DNA of 64,000 bases, from assembly GCF_017873565.1 (NCBI RefSeq), contig NZ_JAGGKH010000021.1:1-64000 (forward strand). Reading direction: 5' to 3'. The stretch is from Lederbergia galactosidilytica (lineage in GTDB: Bacteria; Bacillota; Bacilli; Bacillales; Bacillaceae_C). The notes under the pieces were generated by a model. The model did not search any database, was not told the DNA's origin, and was given only the letters and a program-made list of their open reading frames with translations. The translations under genes and the position numbers were made by a program. This document shows positions 17,203 through 26,868 of the stretch, one piece after another; within the stretch, counting starts at the first letter, position 1; each line of letters begins with the position of its first letter.

Positions 17203-17805
17203 ATGAAGCACATTGGATTGTCCTTTGGTGTATTATTGATTTTGGTCGGGTGCTCTTTCAAAACGTCTTTGGAGCCGATCACAGATCAATATACAACACC
17301 CAATAATATAGCCACGATTGAAACCATAAGCCCAGAAATGTTTATCTATCAGCATCATTACGATAATATGGACAGAGGAAATCACGATTACATTGAAAAG
17401 CCACTAGTCATTGAACCTCTAGTTGATGGATATAAAATTTCTAGAGGGGATGTTATTTTCTTTCATACTACCAATGAAGAAAAAGACATCTCCAGAATTG
17501 TTGCCTTGCCAAGTGAAGAGATTAAAATTATTGAAGGTCAAGTGTATATTAATGATAAAAAGTTGGATACTTTTTACGGATTTGCTCATCGATTAGGCCT
17601 AGAGAAGGATCGTTATTTTGAGATGATGGATGATAGGAATCAATACAATAACAATGGGATGAGAGAGTATTTTGACACGAATATGGATCAAATAAAATTA
17701 GCCAGTGATGAGTATTATTTTATTGACGATGATTGGATGAGAGGAAAAATGGGAGTTATCAAAGAACAAGATATCGCTGGATTTGTTTTAGGTTATATAG
17801 AATAA
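17203..17805 (+). CDS. Signal-peptidase I-like (S26-type) lipoprotein, apparently non-catalytic
   Basis: 200 residues. A lipoprotein signal peptide (LILVGCS, Cys ~17) directs it to the outer membrane face. The middle resembles the type I signal peptidase fold: ISRGDVIFFHTTNEE, then DISRIVALPSEEIKIIEGQVYIND, parallel to the family box with K-R-h-h-G-L-P-G-D. The catalytic Lys position is Ser (ISR) and no S-M-x-P serine box is visible upstream (SPEMFIYQHH occupies that place). I infer a dead peptidase with a binding or regulatory role. The gene has GGGGAGGG before ATG 17203 and its own upstream terminator boundary. The fold assignment is moderately confident. Confidence 0.65.
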   Translation: MKHIGLSFGVLLILVGCSFKTSLEPITDQYTTPNNIATIETISPEMFIYQHHYDNMDRGNHDYIEKPLVIEPLVDGYKISRGDVIFFHTTNEEKDISRIVALPSEEIKIIEGQVYINDKKLDTFYGFAHRLGLEKDRYFEMMDDRNQYNNNGMREYFDTNMDQIKLASDEYYFIDDDWMRGKMGVIKEQDIAGFVLGYIE

Positions 17806-17972
17806 CTCTCTTGGTTGATTATTTGTTTTGTCATAAAATATAATATGGATTTTAAAATCGAGTTGGGCTTTGCAATGGCCATTTTGCATGCGCTGCCAAT
17901 TTTACAAGGTCAAACATAGGAAGGCTTTCCTCATACAAGTTACTAGCATGAACAAGGAGTTGGTTTATCCAG

Positions 17973-18678
17973 ATGAATGATATTAATATATTTCTTACAT
18001 TGGGAGCGGGATTTCTTAGTTTTATTTCACCTTGTACTCTCCCTCTATATCCTGCTTTCCTTTCTTATATCACAGGAGTATCGGTAAAAGAAATCACGAA
18101 TGAAAATGCTATGCTTCAAAGAAGAAGCATGTTGCATACCTTATTTTTCCTTTTGGGTTTGCGGTCGTTTTTATTGCTTTAGGATTTACCGCTTCCGCTA
18201 TTGGGCAATTCTTCAAAGAATATAATAGCCTTATAAGACAAATAGGTGCGATTTTAATTATTGTGTTCGGATTGATGGTTGCTGGAATTATAAAACCGGC
18301 TTGGGTTATGTCCAACCATAAAATGGAATTTAAAAATCGCCCTTCTGGTTTTTTGGGCTCTTTTCTCATTGGAATAGTGTTTGCTGCTGGATGGACACCG
18401 TGTACAGGACCGATTCTTGGTCAGTGATTCTTCTAGCGGGAGCCAATCCAGGTTCTGGTTTAGTTTATATGGCGGCCTATACTCTAGGTTTTTCCATACC
18501 CTTCTTCGCTCTTTCATTTTTTGTTGGGAAACTAAAGTGGATCAGAAATAACAACGGAATTATTTTAAAAATTGCGGGCTATTTAATGATCGTAATGGGG
18601 ATTATTTTATATTTCGATTGGATGACTAAAATCATATCTTATCTCACGCCTCTCTTTGGAGGATTCACTGGTTTTTAA
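17973..18678 (+). pseudogene. ccdA: CcdA-type cytochrome c biogenesis/thiol-disulfide membrane protein, two frameshifts
   Basis: The pieces spell a CcdA/DsbD-like protein of about 234 residues: [18 protein letters not shown] with the first redox Cys, a second [13 protein letters not shown] Cys block, and a C-terminal helix pair. CcdA carries reducing equivalents across the membrane to thioredoxin-like proteins. The frame breaks near 18162 (GGTTTGCGG for GGTTTTGCGG) and near 18417 (GGTCAGTG for GGTTCAGTG); each is repaired by adding one T. Both lesions are one-base losses in T-runs, which fits either mutation or sequencing error. Confidence 0.8.
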
Positions 18679-18776
18679 ATTTCGAAAGGTCAACACAAAT
18701 AAAGTTGAACTTATCGATAAAGTGATAGGCAAGAAAATTGTGAAAAAGAATAAACGATTATTTAGAAATGAAGAGA

Positions 18777-18806
18777 AGCACTCTAAAAATTAGAATGCTC
18801 CCTTTT
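18777..18806. terminator. Hairpin between convergent ccdA and anti-sigma genes
   Basis: AGCACTCTA (18777-18785) pairs with TAGAATGCT (18791-18799), with CCCTTTTAT on the plus side. It may end either gene; the T-run is weak. Confidence 0.5.
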
Positions 18807-18825
18807 ATAAGCCTTATTAGACTTA

Positions 18826-19701
18826 CTAATATTTGTCGATAGTGACCCCAATCACGGAGGCTCTAATAATATCCAGATTCTGAAACCTTTCTAAATCTTG
18901 AGGAGTTCCGCTAATGATAGCTCCACTAATCGTCGTGTCGCCGGTCAGGTTCTCTTCATATGGGTACTTCTCTGTCACCGAAAAACCAGAGGCGTTATCC
19001 CCATTTTTCACTTTCAACGAATCGCCATCCAATTTATTTATTTCCTTCATTTGCTTTTCTGTATATTGCTCTGTCCACAACCAATCCACATTTTTATATC
19101 CTAATATTTCAGCTAGTTCATTTGATGACATTGATTTGTTAAAAGATAAAGCGACTTCAATTAATTTGTTTTTATCCAATCCTACCGCAATATCTAGTTC
19201 ATTTGGCAAGTAATCATATTCTACTCTAGGATAATAAAAATCGACGATCCGCTCATTATTAAGTTGATTATAGCGAACAACCCTCTGCGCCTCTATATCC
19301 ATTTCGTTTATTTCGGTCATGCCACTTCCCCGGCTTAATACTTCCACACGTCCGATAGCTGGGTATTTCTTTCTCTCTGTATTCCATACAAAATTTCTGT
19401 TCCCGATTTTTTTGTAGTAAGTTGTTTCGCCAATCGCATTCAAAGTATTATAATAATACCTTGTCGTTTGATTAGAAATGCCTGCACCTTTGGTCTGTCC
19501 TAAGCTTTGTCTTGTATTGTGGTCTATCTTTTTATTAATTAAATATTGAGTTCCAGAGTAAAAACAAAAAATAAAAACAATTAAGGTAATGATGGAAATA
19601 AAGGTATATAAAATCAGTTGTTTCCATTTTGTTTTCCTGATAGATTTTTGAAAAGAGGAACTGCTCACAAAATCAATTTCTGAATCCTTTTTATTCTTCA
19701 T
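18826..19701 (-). CDS. Anti-sigma factor (Sigma_reg_N/Sigma_reg_C type)
   Basis: 291 residues. A short cytoplasmic N-terminus (~1-28) presumably binds the sigma factor; a membrane helix follows (LILYTFISIITLIVFIFCFY, ~29-48), then a large extracytoplasmic domain with aromatic-rich segments (TTRYYYNTLNAIGETTYYKK, VDWLWTEQY) typical of the sigma-factor-regulator N/C pair. It would hold the ECF sigma factor inactive until an envelope signal arrives. ATG 19701 follows GAGGAGGG and overlaps the sigma gene end by 11 bases, so the two are translationally coupled. Confidence 0.8.
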   Translation of the reverse strand: MKNKKDSEIDFVSSSSFQKSIRKTKWKQLILYTFISIITLIVFIFCFYSGTQYLINKKIDHNTRQSLGQTKGAGISNQTTRYYYNTLNAIGETTYYKKIGNRNFVWNTERKKYPAIGRVEVLSRGSGMTEINEMDIEAQRVVRYNQLNNERIVDFYYPRVEYDYLPNELDIAVGLDKNKLIEVALSFNKSMSSNELAEILGYKNVDWLWTEQYTEKQMKEINKLDGDSLKVKNGDNASGFSVTEKYPYEENLTGDTTISGAIISGTPQDLERFQNLDIIRASVIGVTIDKY

Positions 19702-20200
19702 GCTGGCCCTCCTCGTAGAGTTTGAGAAATTTCCTCCTCGCTCGGAATAAATTTGTTTTCACGGAGCTTGTACTAATACCAAGCAATTGCGCGATTTCGA
19801 TATAAGATAAGTCCAGTTCATACTTTAAAAAAATTAATTCTGAAAAAAGCGGTCTGAGCTTCGAAAGCAAGGTGTTCAATTCCATTGTGCGTTCTTTCTG
19901 AATCATCAGAAGTTCAGGAAGTTCCTCTATTCTTTGTTGGTCAACTATTTTTTCTTCAAAATGGAGTACATGTTTCTTATTCTTCCGATATTGATCATAG
20001 TAATAATTCAATGATACACGGATTAACCAACTGCGAACTTTGGAGGCATGGATGGAATCGGAGAATCTCAAATATTTATATGCTGCTTCCTGTACCGCAT
20101 CTTCAGCATCTGTATGAGGAATCCCTTTTTTTAGTAAATATCGATACACGACATTCAGCTCACTGTTCAGCTCTTCATTTTCTTGTTGCCCCGACAACAT
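19691..20200 (-). CDS. ECF-family RNA polymerase sigma factor
   Basis: 169 residues. Region 2: TDAEDAVQEAAYKYLRF and KVRSWLIRVSLNYYYDQYRK; region 4: ELDLSYIEIAQLLGISTSSVKTNLFRARRKF. The frame is open upstream to 20257, but a match to the ECF promoter consensus lies at 20220-20246, so only a start at ATG 20200 lies within the transcript; it follows AAGGGGGTGG. Stop overlaps the anti-sigma start. The inducing signal is unknown; envelope stress is likely because the anti-sigma factor is membrane bound. Confidence 0.85.
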   Translation of the reverse strand: MLSGQQENEELNSELNVVYRYLLKKGIPHTDAEDAVQEAAYKYLRFSDSIHASKVRSWLIRVSLNYYYDQYRKNKKHVLHFEEKIVDQQRIEELPELLMIQKERTMELNTLLSKLRPLFSELIFLKYELDLSYIEIAQLLGISTSSVKTNLFRARRKFLKLYEEGQHEE

Positions 20201-20216
20201 TCCACCCCCTTGTGTA

Positions 20217-20247
20217 TAAGACGTATGAACGTACAAAAAGTTTACAA
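20217..20247 (-). promoter_or_regulatory. ECF-type autoregulatory promoter
   Basis: Read on the minus strand: TGTAAAC (20246-20240), 16 bases, CGTC (20223-20220). This matches the AAC / N16 / CGTC pattern of Bacillus ECF promoters. Transcription would begin around 20212, giving a leader of only about a dozen bases that already contains the ribosome site. Confidence 0.8.
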
Positions 20248-20569
20248 AACAAAGCAAGAAATTTTCTTTTTAACAATCGAATCAATTTCATAATAGAGAG
20301 TTTAGCATTCAAATCCGAACAACGTTGATTTACGCTTCAGGTAGGAGTCGCCACCTTCCGCACCAATCAACTAAGTTAAGGAAGTGCATTGACTAACAAT
20401 TCAATCTCCTTTAACAATAACGTTCGTGTATTGATCATTATTAAGCAATTATGAAATTGACTCAATCTAGTAAAATGTAATATTTATAACACTAGAAAGA
20501 CCATATGATTTTAGGTATAATAATACAAATATATTTATATTTATACAATCAATCTAAGGAGTGCAGTTC

Positions 20570-21178
20570 ATGAAGTTAATCTGCCAATCTGAACAATTAG
20601 ATGATTATTTATTGGAGACAGCTGGAGTTGATTTTTCTCATCAGCTTATTCGTACAAAAGTGAATGAGCTTTTTCACTTATCTCAAACGGATATAGAAAA
20701 AGCTAAAACCGCGTTTGAATTTGTTCGAGATGAAATTTCTCATTCTTGGGATGTCCAGGGGGAAAAAGTGACATGCAAAGCCTCAGAGGTTTTGGCTGAA
20801 AAAGAAGGGATTTGTTATGCGAAATCACATTTATTAGCTGCTTTATTGCGCTCCCAAGGAATTCCTGCTGGTTTCTGTTATCAACGGTTGACGTTACTAG
20901 ATACACCTGAGAATGGATTTTGTCTTCATGCCCTGAATGCGATTTATTTACGATCACTGAAAAAATGGGTGAGATTAGATGCACGTGGAAATAAAAAAGG
21001 AGTTGATGCTCAATTTTCAATTACGGGGGAAAAGGTAGCTTTTCCCATCCGAAAAGAATTGGGAGAAAGAGATTATCCGTTTATTTATGCAACTCCTCAT
21101 CCCAAAACCATTGCTGTATTAAAAAAATGCACGAATCCAATCGAAATATGTAAATATCATTTACCGGAGAGATTATAG
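20570..21178 (+). CDS. Transglutaminase-like cysteine protease-fold protein
   Basis: About 202 residues. The transglutaminase-core triad is visible: EGICYAKSHLLAALLRSQGI (Cys), CLHALNAIYL (His) and WVRLDARGN (Asp). Bacterial members are usually proteases, amidases or of unknown role. No signal peptide is present, so it acts in the cytoplasm. AAGGAG is 8 bases before the ATG at 20570; the frame's GTG at 20561 overlaps that site and is excluded. It is monocistronic. Substrate unknown. Confidence 0.8.
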   Translation: MKLICQSEQLDDYLLETAGVDFSHQLIRTKVNELFHLSQTDIEKAKTAFEFVRDEISHSWDVQGEKVTCKASEVLAEKEGICYAKSHLLAALLRSQGIPAGFCYQRLTLLDTPENGFCLHALNAIYLRSLKKWVRLDARGNKKGVDAQFSITGEKVAFPIRKELGERDYPFIYATPHPKTIAVLKKCTNPIEICKYHLPERL

Positions 21179-21484
21179 AGCTGAAAGTGAAGGTAGTAGG
21201 AGTGACTAGAAAGTGAGTCTAGAATGCACTCAGTAGTCTAAACAAGTTCTTTTATCAAGGAATCCAGCTTCAATTTATACCATGAATTTTATATCAGTGT
21301 AAACATACTCACAAAAGCTTTATAGTTTTTAGTTATAGCAAAGTATAGAGTTTAGGTGTTGAATGATATTGACTGACCAATGTTATACTTAATCTATAGC
21401 AAATTGGGAGAATGGCATGTACGGAAATTCCTATTCTTTTTAAATAATTAATTTTAAGTTTTGCTTTAGAGGAAGGGAGAATGG
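21179..21484 (+). other. Gene-free leader region of the MetE-like gene
   Basis: About 300 bases without an ORF. I looked for an S-box (SAM riboswitch), which precedes relatives of this gene in B. subtilis, and did not find its conserved segments. A TATACT at 21384 may be a -10 element, with TTGAAT 19 bases upstream. Confidence 0.4.
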
Positions 21485-22630
21485 ATGTTGATGGCAAACA
21501 AATTACCTTTGAAAGGTGACCATGTAGGGAGTTTATTAAGAACGGAACCTATTAAACAAGCAAGAGCGGCTTTTGCAAAAGAGGAAATCGATAAAGCTAC
21601 TTTAAAGGAAGTAGAAGATCGTGAAATTGAAAAACTTGTACAAAAACAAATTGAGGTAGGCTTAAAAACGATCACTGATGGTGAGTTCAGGCGCATTATT
21701 TGGCATCATGATTTCTTTTCCGGCTTTGAAGGGATTGAAATGATCAAAAATGAGAGAAAAGCAACATTTGGTGGTGGGAATAAACCAAAACCAATTACGA
21801 TTGTCATTACAGGAAAAATTAAAAATCATGATCATTATATGATTGAACACTTTAAATTCTTGAAGAAAGCTGTAGATAAGTATGGTGATGGAACACAAGT
21901 TGCGAAGTTTGCCATTCCAGCACCAAGTGTGATTATGTACCGTTCTTTTAATGAGAGAGAGAAAGAAATCTATCCAAATCCAGTCGATATGTTTCATGAT
22001 TTAGGCGTTGCTTATCGAGAGGTAGTGAAAGCTTTATATGAAGCTGGTTGTCGTTATATACAATTTGATGACACAACTTTTACGGCATTTAATGATCAGA
22101 CCTTTACTAAACGTATGATGGAATCAACAGGACTAAGTAAGGAGGAGATTTTAGATCTAATGATTAAAACGACAAATGACGTTTTACAAGATAAACCGGA
22201 AGATCTAATCATAACTGTTCATATGTGCCGTGGAAACTTCCGTTCAAAACATCTGCATGCGAATGGTGGTTACGATTATGTCGCCCCCATCTTTGATCAA
22301 TTACATTATGATGCATTCTTTTTAGAATATGATGATGAACGTAGTGGCGATTTCGAGCCATTAAAACATATCAATCGTCGTGATGTTGAAATTGTCCTTG
22401 GCTTAATTACTTCCAAATTTCCGGAATTGGAAGAATCTTTCGCCATAAAAGAAAGAATGATAGAAGCGAGTCAATTCATTCCTTTAGAAAACTTAGCCAT
22501 AAGTCCACAATGTGGATTTGCTAGTTCAGAGGAGGGAAATGTTTTAACAGAAGAAGAACAATGGAATAAAATTAAACATATGCTCCAAATTGCTGAAAGT
22601 GTATTTGGAAAAGTAGCTGCCAATAAATGA
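21485..22630 (+). CDS. MetE C-terminal-like methionine synthase (YxjG/YxjH-type)
   Basis: 381 residues of the cobalamin-independent methionine synthase catalytic-domain family. N-terminal DHVGSLLRTE is the family opening; zinc ligands are expected from HMCRGNF (His-x-Cys) and SPQCGF (Cys), with ITDGEFRRIIWHHDF and YIQFDDTTF in the barrel. Bacillus YxjG/YxjH are stand-alone proteins thought to methylate homocysteine from a donor other than methyl-folate-triglutamate. GGAAGGGAG precedes the ATG by five bases; a second ATG at 21491 is possible. Monocistronic. Confidence 0.85.
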   Translation: MLMANKLPLKGDHVGSLLRTEPIKQARAAFAKEEIDKATLKEVEDREIEKLVQKQIEVGLKTITDGEFRRIIWHHDFFSGFEGIEMIKNERKATFGGGNKPKPITIVITGKIKNHDHYMIEHFKFLKKAVDKYGDGTQVAKFAIPAPSVIMYRSFNEREKEIYPNPVDMFHDLGVAYREVVKALYEAGCRYIQFDDTTFTAFNDQTFTKRMMESTGLSKEEILDLMIKTTNDVLQDKPEDLIITVHMCRGNFRSKHLHANGGYDYVAPIFDQLHYDAFFLEYDDERSGDFEPLKHINRRDVEIVLGLITSKFPELEESFAIKERMIEASQFIPLENLAISPQCGFASSEEGNVLTEEEQWNKIKHMLQIAESVFGKVAANK

Positions 22631-22779
22631 AGTCAAGATTAACGTCTTCTTGTCTTAAAGGAACTAGCTTTAGGAAATAACAACGATCCCCGAATTTAAA
22701 CGCCAAAAGGAGGCATAAGACCGTGGATAAATTGTGGACTAACTCTTCAAATTAAGACACATTTGAGGAGGAAGCATAT

Positions 22780-23190
22780 ATGAACGTACATTTTAAATAT
22801 GAGAAAAACATTCAGATTGAACATTTAGAGACATTGTATAATGATGTGCAATGGTACGCGTATACACAAGATTTAGCTGTTTTACAGACTGCCATAACTC
22901 AATCATTAGATGTGTTAACAGCTTGGGATGGAGAGGAATTAGTGGGACTTGTTCGTGTAGTAGGGGATGGGTTAACCATTCTCTATATTCAAGACATCCT
23001 AATATTGAATGCCTATCAAAATCAAGGAATTGCGACCCAGCTTATGCAACAGATTTTAGAAAAATATCACCATATTCGGCAAAAAGTGTTATTAACGGAA
23101 GAAGCGGCAGATGTCAGGCATTTTTATGAAAAGAATGGTTTTACATCTTGTGATCAAGGTTCATTAGTCGCCTTTGCTCAGGTGAGGTAA
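22780..23190 (+). CDS. GNAT-family N-acetyltransferase (small, YjbJ/ElaA-like size)
   Basis: 136 residues. YIQDILILNAYQNQGIATQLMQQILEKY contains the acetyl-CoA loop (QNQGIA), and DVRHFYEKNGFTSC the C-terminal motif. W-Y-A-Y-T near residue 25 is typical of a short GNAT group common in Firmicutes. GAGGAGG precedes the ATG. It has its own terminator. Substrate unknown. Confidence 0.8.
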   Translation: MNVHFKYEKNIQIEHLETLYNDVQWYAYTQDLAVLQTAITQSLDVLTAWDGEELVGLVRVVGDGLTILYIQDILILNAYQNQGIATQLMQQILEKYHHIRQKVLLTEEAADVRHFYEKNGFTSCDQGSLVAFAQVR

Positions 23191-23196
23191 TGGTAT

Positions 23197-23236
23197 CAAA
23201 AAGTTGTATCTAAAATGTAGATGCAACTTTTTGCAT
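23197..23236 (+). terminator. Rho-independent terminator after GNAT gene
   Basis: CAAAAAGTTGTATCTA (23197-23212) pairs with TAGATGCAACTTTTTG (23217-23232), one G-U mismatch; the stem itself carries the T-run. Confidence 0.8.
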
Positions 23237-23265
23237 GAATCTAAAGAAACCAATTCAAGAACTGT

Positions 23266-23294
23266 TTGACTTTTATTATTTGCTTCGTTATTAT
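23266..23294 (+). promoter_or_regulatory. SigA-type promoter of the ileS leader
   Basis: TTGACT (23266-23271), 17-base spacer, TATTAT (23289-23294). Transcription should begin near 23301, just ahead of the T-box leader. Confidence 0.65.
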
Positions 23295-23300
23295 TGACAA

Positions 23301-23587
23301 TAATTTAATATACAATTTGATGACGAGAAAGAGTAGTTATGTTTATCTTATCTACAGAGAGTTGACGAAGTGCTGAAAGTCAACGGTAAGACCATAATGA
23401 AAATCCTCTCCGAGAAGCAAAGTTGAAAGCTCACTTAAACTTTGACGGCATTCTACCGATACCCAGGACGCGTATGATGGTACGTAGTGTATAGCAGTAA
23501 AAAACCACTACTATGGTTTTTTATTTTGTTTATGGAAGCTTATATAATTGTATATAAACTCGATCTCTACGTATAGGGATCGAGTTT
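23301..23587 (+). promoter_or_regulatory. T-box leader (isoleucine type) upstream of ileS
   Basis: Stem I starts at ACAGAGAGTTGACG with the GCTGAAAGTCAAC partner. The loop GAAAATCCTCTC carries an ATC (Ile) specifier, aligned with the TGG position of the trpS T-box. TGGT at 23478-23481 in GATGGTACG matches the ACCA end of tRNA-Ile. A terminator hairpin (AAAAAACCA 23499-23507 / TGGTTTTTT 23514-23522) follows, and a second, stronger one (AAACTCGATC 23556-23565 / GATCGAGTTT 23578-23587 plus T-run). Uncharged tRNA-Ile would allow read-through into ileS. The T-box core is more divergent than usual. Confidence 0.7.
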
Positions 23588-23700
23588 TTTGTTTAAATAG
23601 AAATTTTATCAATTAGGCCTAAAGATTTAGTTTTTGAAGATGGCTGTTAGAAACTGATAAGTAGTTTTATTAGATAATGAATAAAATTGAGGTGATTACA

Positions 23701-26700
23701 TTGAAAGAAGCTAATGTCGAGATGGAGTTACGCATTCGCAAACAATGGGAAAAAGAAAAAGTATTCGAACGCTCCATTGCTAATCGAGAAGGAAGAGAGT
23801 CATTTGTTTTCTATGAAGGTCCCCCAACAGCTAATGGCTTACCCCATGCAGGTCATGCACTTGGTCGTACGATTAAGGATTTTGTGGCAAGATACAAAAC
23901 GATGTCAGGTTACCAAGTGTTGAGGAAAGCGGGTTGGGATACACATGGTTTACCTGTGGAATTAGAGGTGGAAAAACAGCTTAATATTCGTGGAAAAGAT
24001 CAAATCGAAAAATTTGGTGTAGAAAATTTCATTCAAAAGTGTAAGGAAAGTGTTTTTGCCTATGAAAATGAATGGAAGCAATTTACGCATGCACTTGGAT
24101 ATTGGGTTGATATGGAGGATCCGTATATCACTTTAGAGAATGACTATATTGAATCTGTTTGGAATATTTTAGCCACTATCCATGATAAAGGCTATTTGTA
24201 TAAGGGACATCGGGTTGTGCCTTATTGTCCTCAATGTGAGACATCCCTCAGCTCCCATGAAGTCGCTCAAGGATATAAAGATGTTTCAGATTTATCCGTT
24301 ACTGCTAAATTTCGTTTAAAAGAAAAAGAAAATGAATACTTTTTAGGCTGGACGACCACACCATGGACTTTGCCGGGAAATATCGCCTTAGCTGTCAATT
24401 CGCAAATGAAATATGTGCGAGTGAAACAAGGGGAGGAAATATATATTTTGGCAGAAATTCTGGCCTCGACAGTGCTGAAAGAGAAGTTTGAAGTACTTGA
24501 AGTGATAAAAGGCGAAGATTTAATCGGTCTCTCCTACGAGCCACCATTTCATTATATGACTGTAGTGAATGGACATAAAGTGCTTGGCGCTGATTTTGTG
24601 ACAGATACAAGTGGAACAGGGATTGTGCATATCGCCCCTGCCCATGGTGAAGATGATTACAAGGCTATCCAAGAGAACCAGTTTGATTATGTAAATGTCG
24701 TTGATCCGAAAGGGCGTTATAAGGAATATGTAACACCGCTGGCGGGGCGATTTGTAAAAGATTGTGATGTAGACATCATTAAGATGCTAGCTCAGAAAAA
24801 TCTTTTATTTGATAAACAAAAATATGAACATAGTTATCCTCATTGTTGGCGTTGCGATAGTCCACTTCTTTATTATGCAATGGAAGGATGGTTTATCAAG
24901 ACCACAGCCGTAAAGGAAAAAATGCAGGCCAATAATCAAAAAGTCGAGTGGTTTCCAGGACATATAAAGGATGGCAGGTTTGGGAACTTCTTAGAAAACA
25001 TGGTGGATTGGAATATCGGTAGAAACAGATATTGGGGTACACCATTAAATGTTTGGATTTGCCAAGAATGTGGATTAGAAAAAGCCCCCCACTCTGTTCA
25101 GGAATTAAGAGAGCTTGCAACAGTGGAAGTTCCTGAAGAAATTGAGTTGCACAAACCTTATGTAGATCAAGTAGAATTATCTTGTTCCTGCGGTGGGAGA
25201 ATGAAAAGAACAAGTGAAGTGATTGATGTTTGGTTTGATAGTGGCTCAATGCCATTTGCTCAATATCATTATCCATTTGAAAATAAAGCTCTATTTAAGA
25301 ACCAATTCCCCGCTGATGTTGTGATCGAAGGGATTGATCAAACTAGAGGCTGGTTTTACAGCTTATTAGCTGTTTCTACTCTATTTACGGGCCAGTTACC
25401 ATATAAACGTGTGCTTTCATTAGGTCATATTTTAGATGAAAACGGACAAAAGATGTCCAAAAGTAAAGGAAATGCTTTGAATCCAGTAGAGCTGATCAAT
25501 GAGTTTGGGGCTGATTCATTAAGATGGGCACTGTTAGCAGACAGCTCACCATGGAATAATAAACGCTTTTCTAAAAAAACAGTCAGTCACGCAAAGTCGA
25601 AGGTTATCGATACGCTTCAGAATGTGTATTCTTTTTACTCGCTGTATGCAGAAATTGATCAATTTAATCCAAACAGGGACTTAGGTGGGACACGGACGAC
25701 TTTGGATGAATGGATTTTATCCCGATTAAATTCGGTGATGAAGGAAGTAAGACAAAGTTTAGAAGGTTATGATATGACAAAAGGGGCTCGCGTTCTTTCA
25801 CTATTTCTTGATGAACTGAGTAATTGGTATGTACGCCGCTCGAGACAACGTTTTTGGAGCAGTGGAATGACAGAGGATAAGAGAGCAGCATTCAGCACTT
25901 TATTTGCCGTTTTACAAAAGCTCTGCCAGCTGATGGCTCCTTATACACCGTTTGTGACAGATGACATCTATTTCAACTTAATGGGGGAAAGTGTACATCT
26001 AGCGGATTATCCACAGCCAGATGAAAGCCTCATAAACGAACGATTAGAACAGGAGATGGCTGCTGTTTTACAAATAGTGGAGCAGACAAGATCGCTTCGA
26101 AATGATGTGGGAATGAAAACAAAACAACCATTAGCAAAGTTAATCGTGATTCCAAAAGAAGAGGAGTTTCCTTTGGCTCACCTTCAACAATACTCATCCA
26201 TTATTAGAGAAGAAGTGAATATAAAAGAAGTCGAGTTTCGGGAGAATGCAGAAGATCTATTTCAGCTTGATCTCAAATTAAATTTTGCTGTGGCTGGGCC
26301 AAAGTTTGGCAAAGCCGTTAGTGAAATAAAAAATAAGCTAGTGGCTTTAAAGGGTCAGGATAAAGATCAATTCCTCAAATCTCAAGAAATCCAGTTATCT
26401 TTACAATCTGGGGAAACTGTGACGCTAACACTAGACGATGTAAAGATAGAGAAAAAAGGAAAAGATGGTTATCAATTAGCGGAGGGAAACAACTTTTTAA
26501 CCTTATTAGATATAAACTTAACTCAAGAATTAAAAGAAGAAGGGTTGGTCAGGGAATTCATCCGTGCGGTACAGACTTATCGCAAGGAATTGAATCTTCC
26601 AGTTGATTTACGAGTAGACCTGTTTATCCAAGTTGATCCAAAAATTCAACAAATATTAATGAGGTTTCATGAATTTCTCCATAAGAATCTTATTTTACAG

Positions 26701-26796
26701 GGCGTTTATTTCGAAGATAAGCAAGAGATGAGAACCTTTGAAGTCGAGGGGAATGAAATGAAGTTATTCATCCATTCTAGTTCTATTGAGGATTAA
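23701..26796 (+). CDS. ileS: Isoleucyl-tRNA synthetase, type 2 (IleRS2)
   Basis: Class Ia synthetase of ~1031 residues charging tRNA-Ile. HIGH-type motif PHAGH (HAGH ~49-52), KMSKS ~584-588, CP1 editing domain ~190-400 ([28 protein letters not shown]), anticodon-binding and extended C-terminal domain. Length and wording match eukaryote-like type 2 enzymes, which include mupirocin-insensitive forms such as MupA and the second IleRS of some bacilli. The HxGH motif is in the standard order. The frame's ATG at 23677 lacks a ribosome site; GAGGTGA precedes a TTG at 23701 giving MKEANVE, chosen as start. A housekeeping ileS presumably exists elsewhere (inference). Confidence 0.9.
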   Translation: MKEANVEMELRIRKQWEKEKVFERSIANREGRESFVFYEGPPTANGLPHAGHALGRTIKDFVARYKTMSGYQVLRKAGWDTHGLPVELEVEKQLNIRGKDQIEKFGVENFIQKCKESVFAYENEWKQFTHALGYWVDMEDPYITLENDYIESVWNILATIHDKGYLYKGHRVVPYCPQCETSLSSHEVAQGYKDVSDLSVTAKFRLKEKENEYFLGWTTTPWTLPGNIALAVNSQMKYVRVKQGEEIYILAEILASTVLKEKFEVLEVIKGEDLIGLSYEPPFHYMTVVNGHKVLGADFVTDTSGTGIVHIAPAHGEDDYKAIQENQFDYVNVVDPKGRYKEYVTPLAGRFVKDCDVDIIKMLAQKNLLFDKQKYEHSYPHCWRCDSPLLYYAMEGWFIKTTAVKEKMQANNQKVEWFPGHIKDGRFGNFLENMVDWNIGRNRYWGTPLNVWICQECGLEKAPHSVQELRELATVEVPEEIELHKPYVDQVELSCSCGGRMKRTSEVIDVWFDSGSMPFAQYHYPFENKALFKNQFPADVVIEGIDQTRGWFYSLLAVSTLFTGQLPYKRVLSLGHILDENGQKMSKSKGNALNPVELINEFGADSLRWALLADSSPWNNKRFSKKTVSHAKSKVIDTLQNVYSFYSLYAEIDQFNPNRDLGGTRTTLDEWILSRLNSVMKEVRQSLEGYDMTKGARVLSLFLDELSNWYVRRSRQRFWSSGMTEDKRAAFSTLFAVLQKLCQLMAPYTPFVTDDIYFNLMGESVHLADYPQPDESLINERLEQEMAAVLQIVEQTRSLRNDVGMKTKQPLAKLIVIPKEEEFPLAHLQQYSSIIREEVNIKEVEFRENAEDLFQLDLKLNFAVAGPKFGKAVSEIKNKLVALKGQDKDQFLKSQEIQLSLQSGETVTLTLDDVKIEKKGKDGYQLAEGNNFLTLLDINLTQELKEEGLVREFIRAVQTYRKELNLPVDLRVDLFIQVDPKIQQILMRFHEFLHKNLILQGVYFEDKQEMRTFEVEGNEMKLFIHSSSIED

Positions 26797-26838
26797 TATG
26801 GATGCCTAGGCCTTAAAAATAGCAATAATGGTTTCACG

Positions 26839-26868
26839 CCTGCGAGGATAGGATAACTCGCAGGTTTT
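26839..26868 (+). terminator. Terminator of ileS
   Basis: CCTGCGAG (26839-26846) pairs with CTCGCAGG (26857-26864), followed by TTTTG. Confidence 0.75.

Noticed and set aside
18898-19213. Several plus-strand ORFs within the anti-sigma gene
   Set aside because: Antisense shadows of a coherent 291-residue protein coupled to the sigma factor.
19885-20328. 147-codon plus-strand ORF opposite the ECF sigma gene
   Set aside because: Antisense shadow of a well-supported sigma factor; it also crosses that gene's promoter.
21179-21484. SAM (S-box) riboswitch before the MetE-like gene
   Set aside because: The conserved S-box segments are not present.
23677-23700. ATG 23677 as ileS start
   Set aside because: No ribosome site; GAGGTGA precedes TTG 23701, which gives the family N-terminus.
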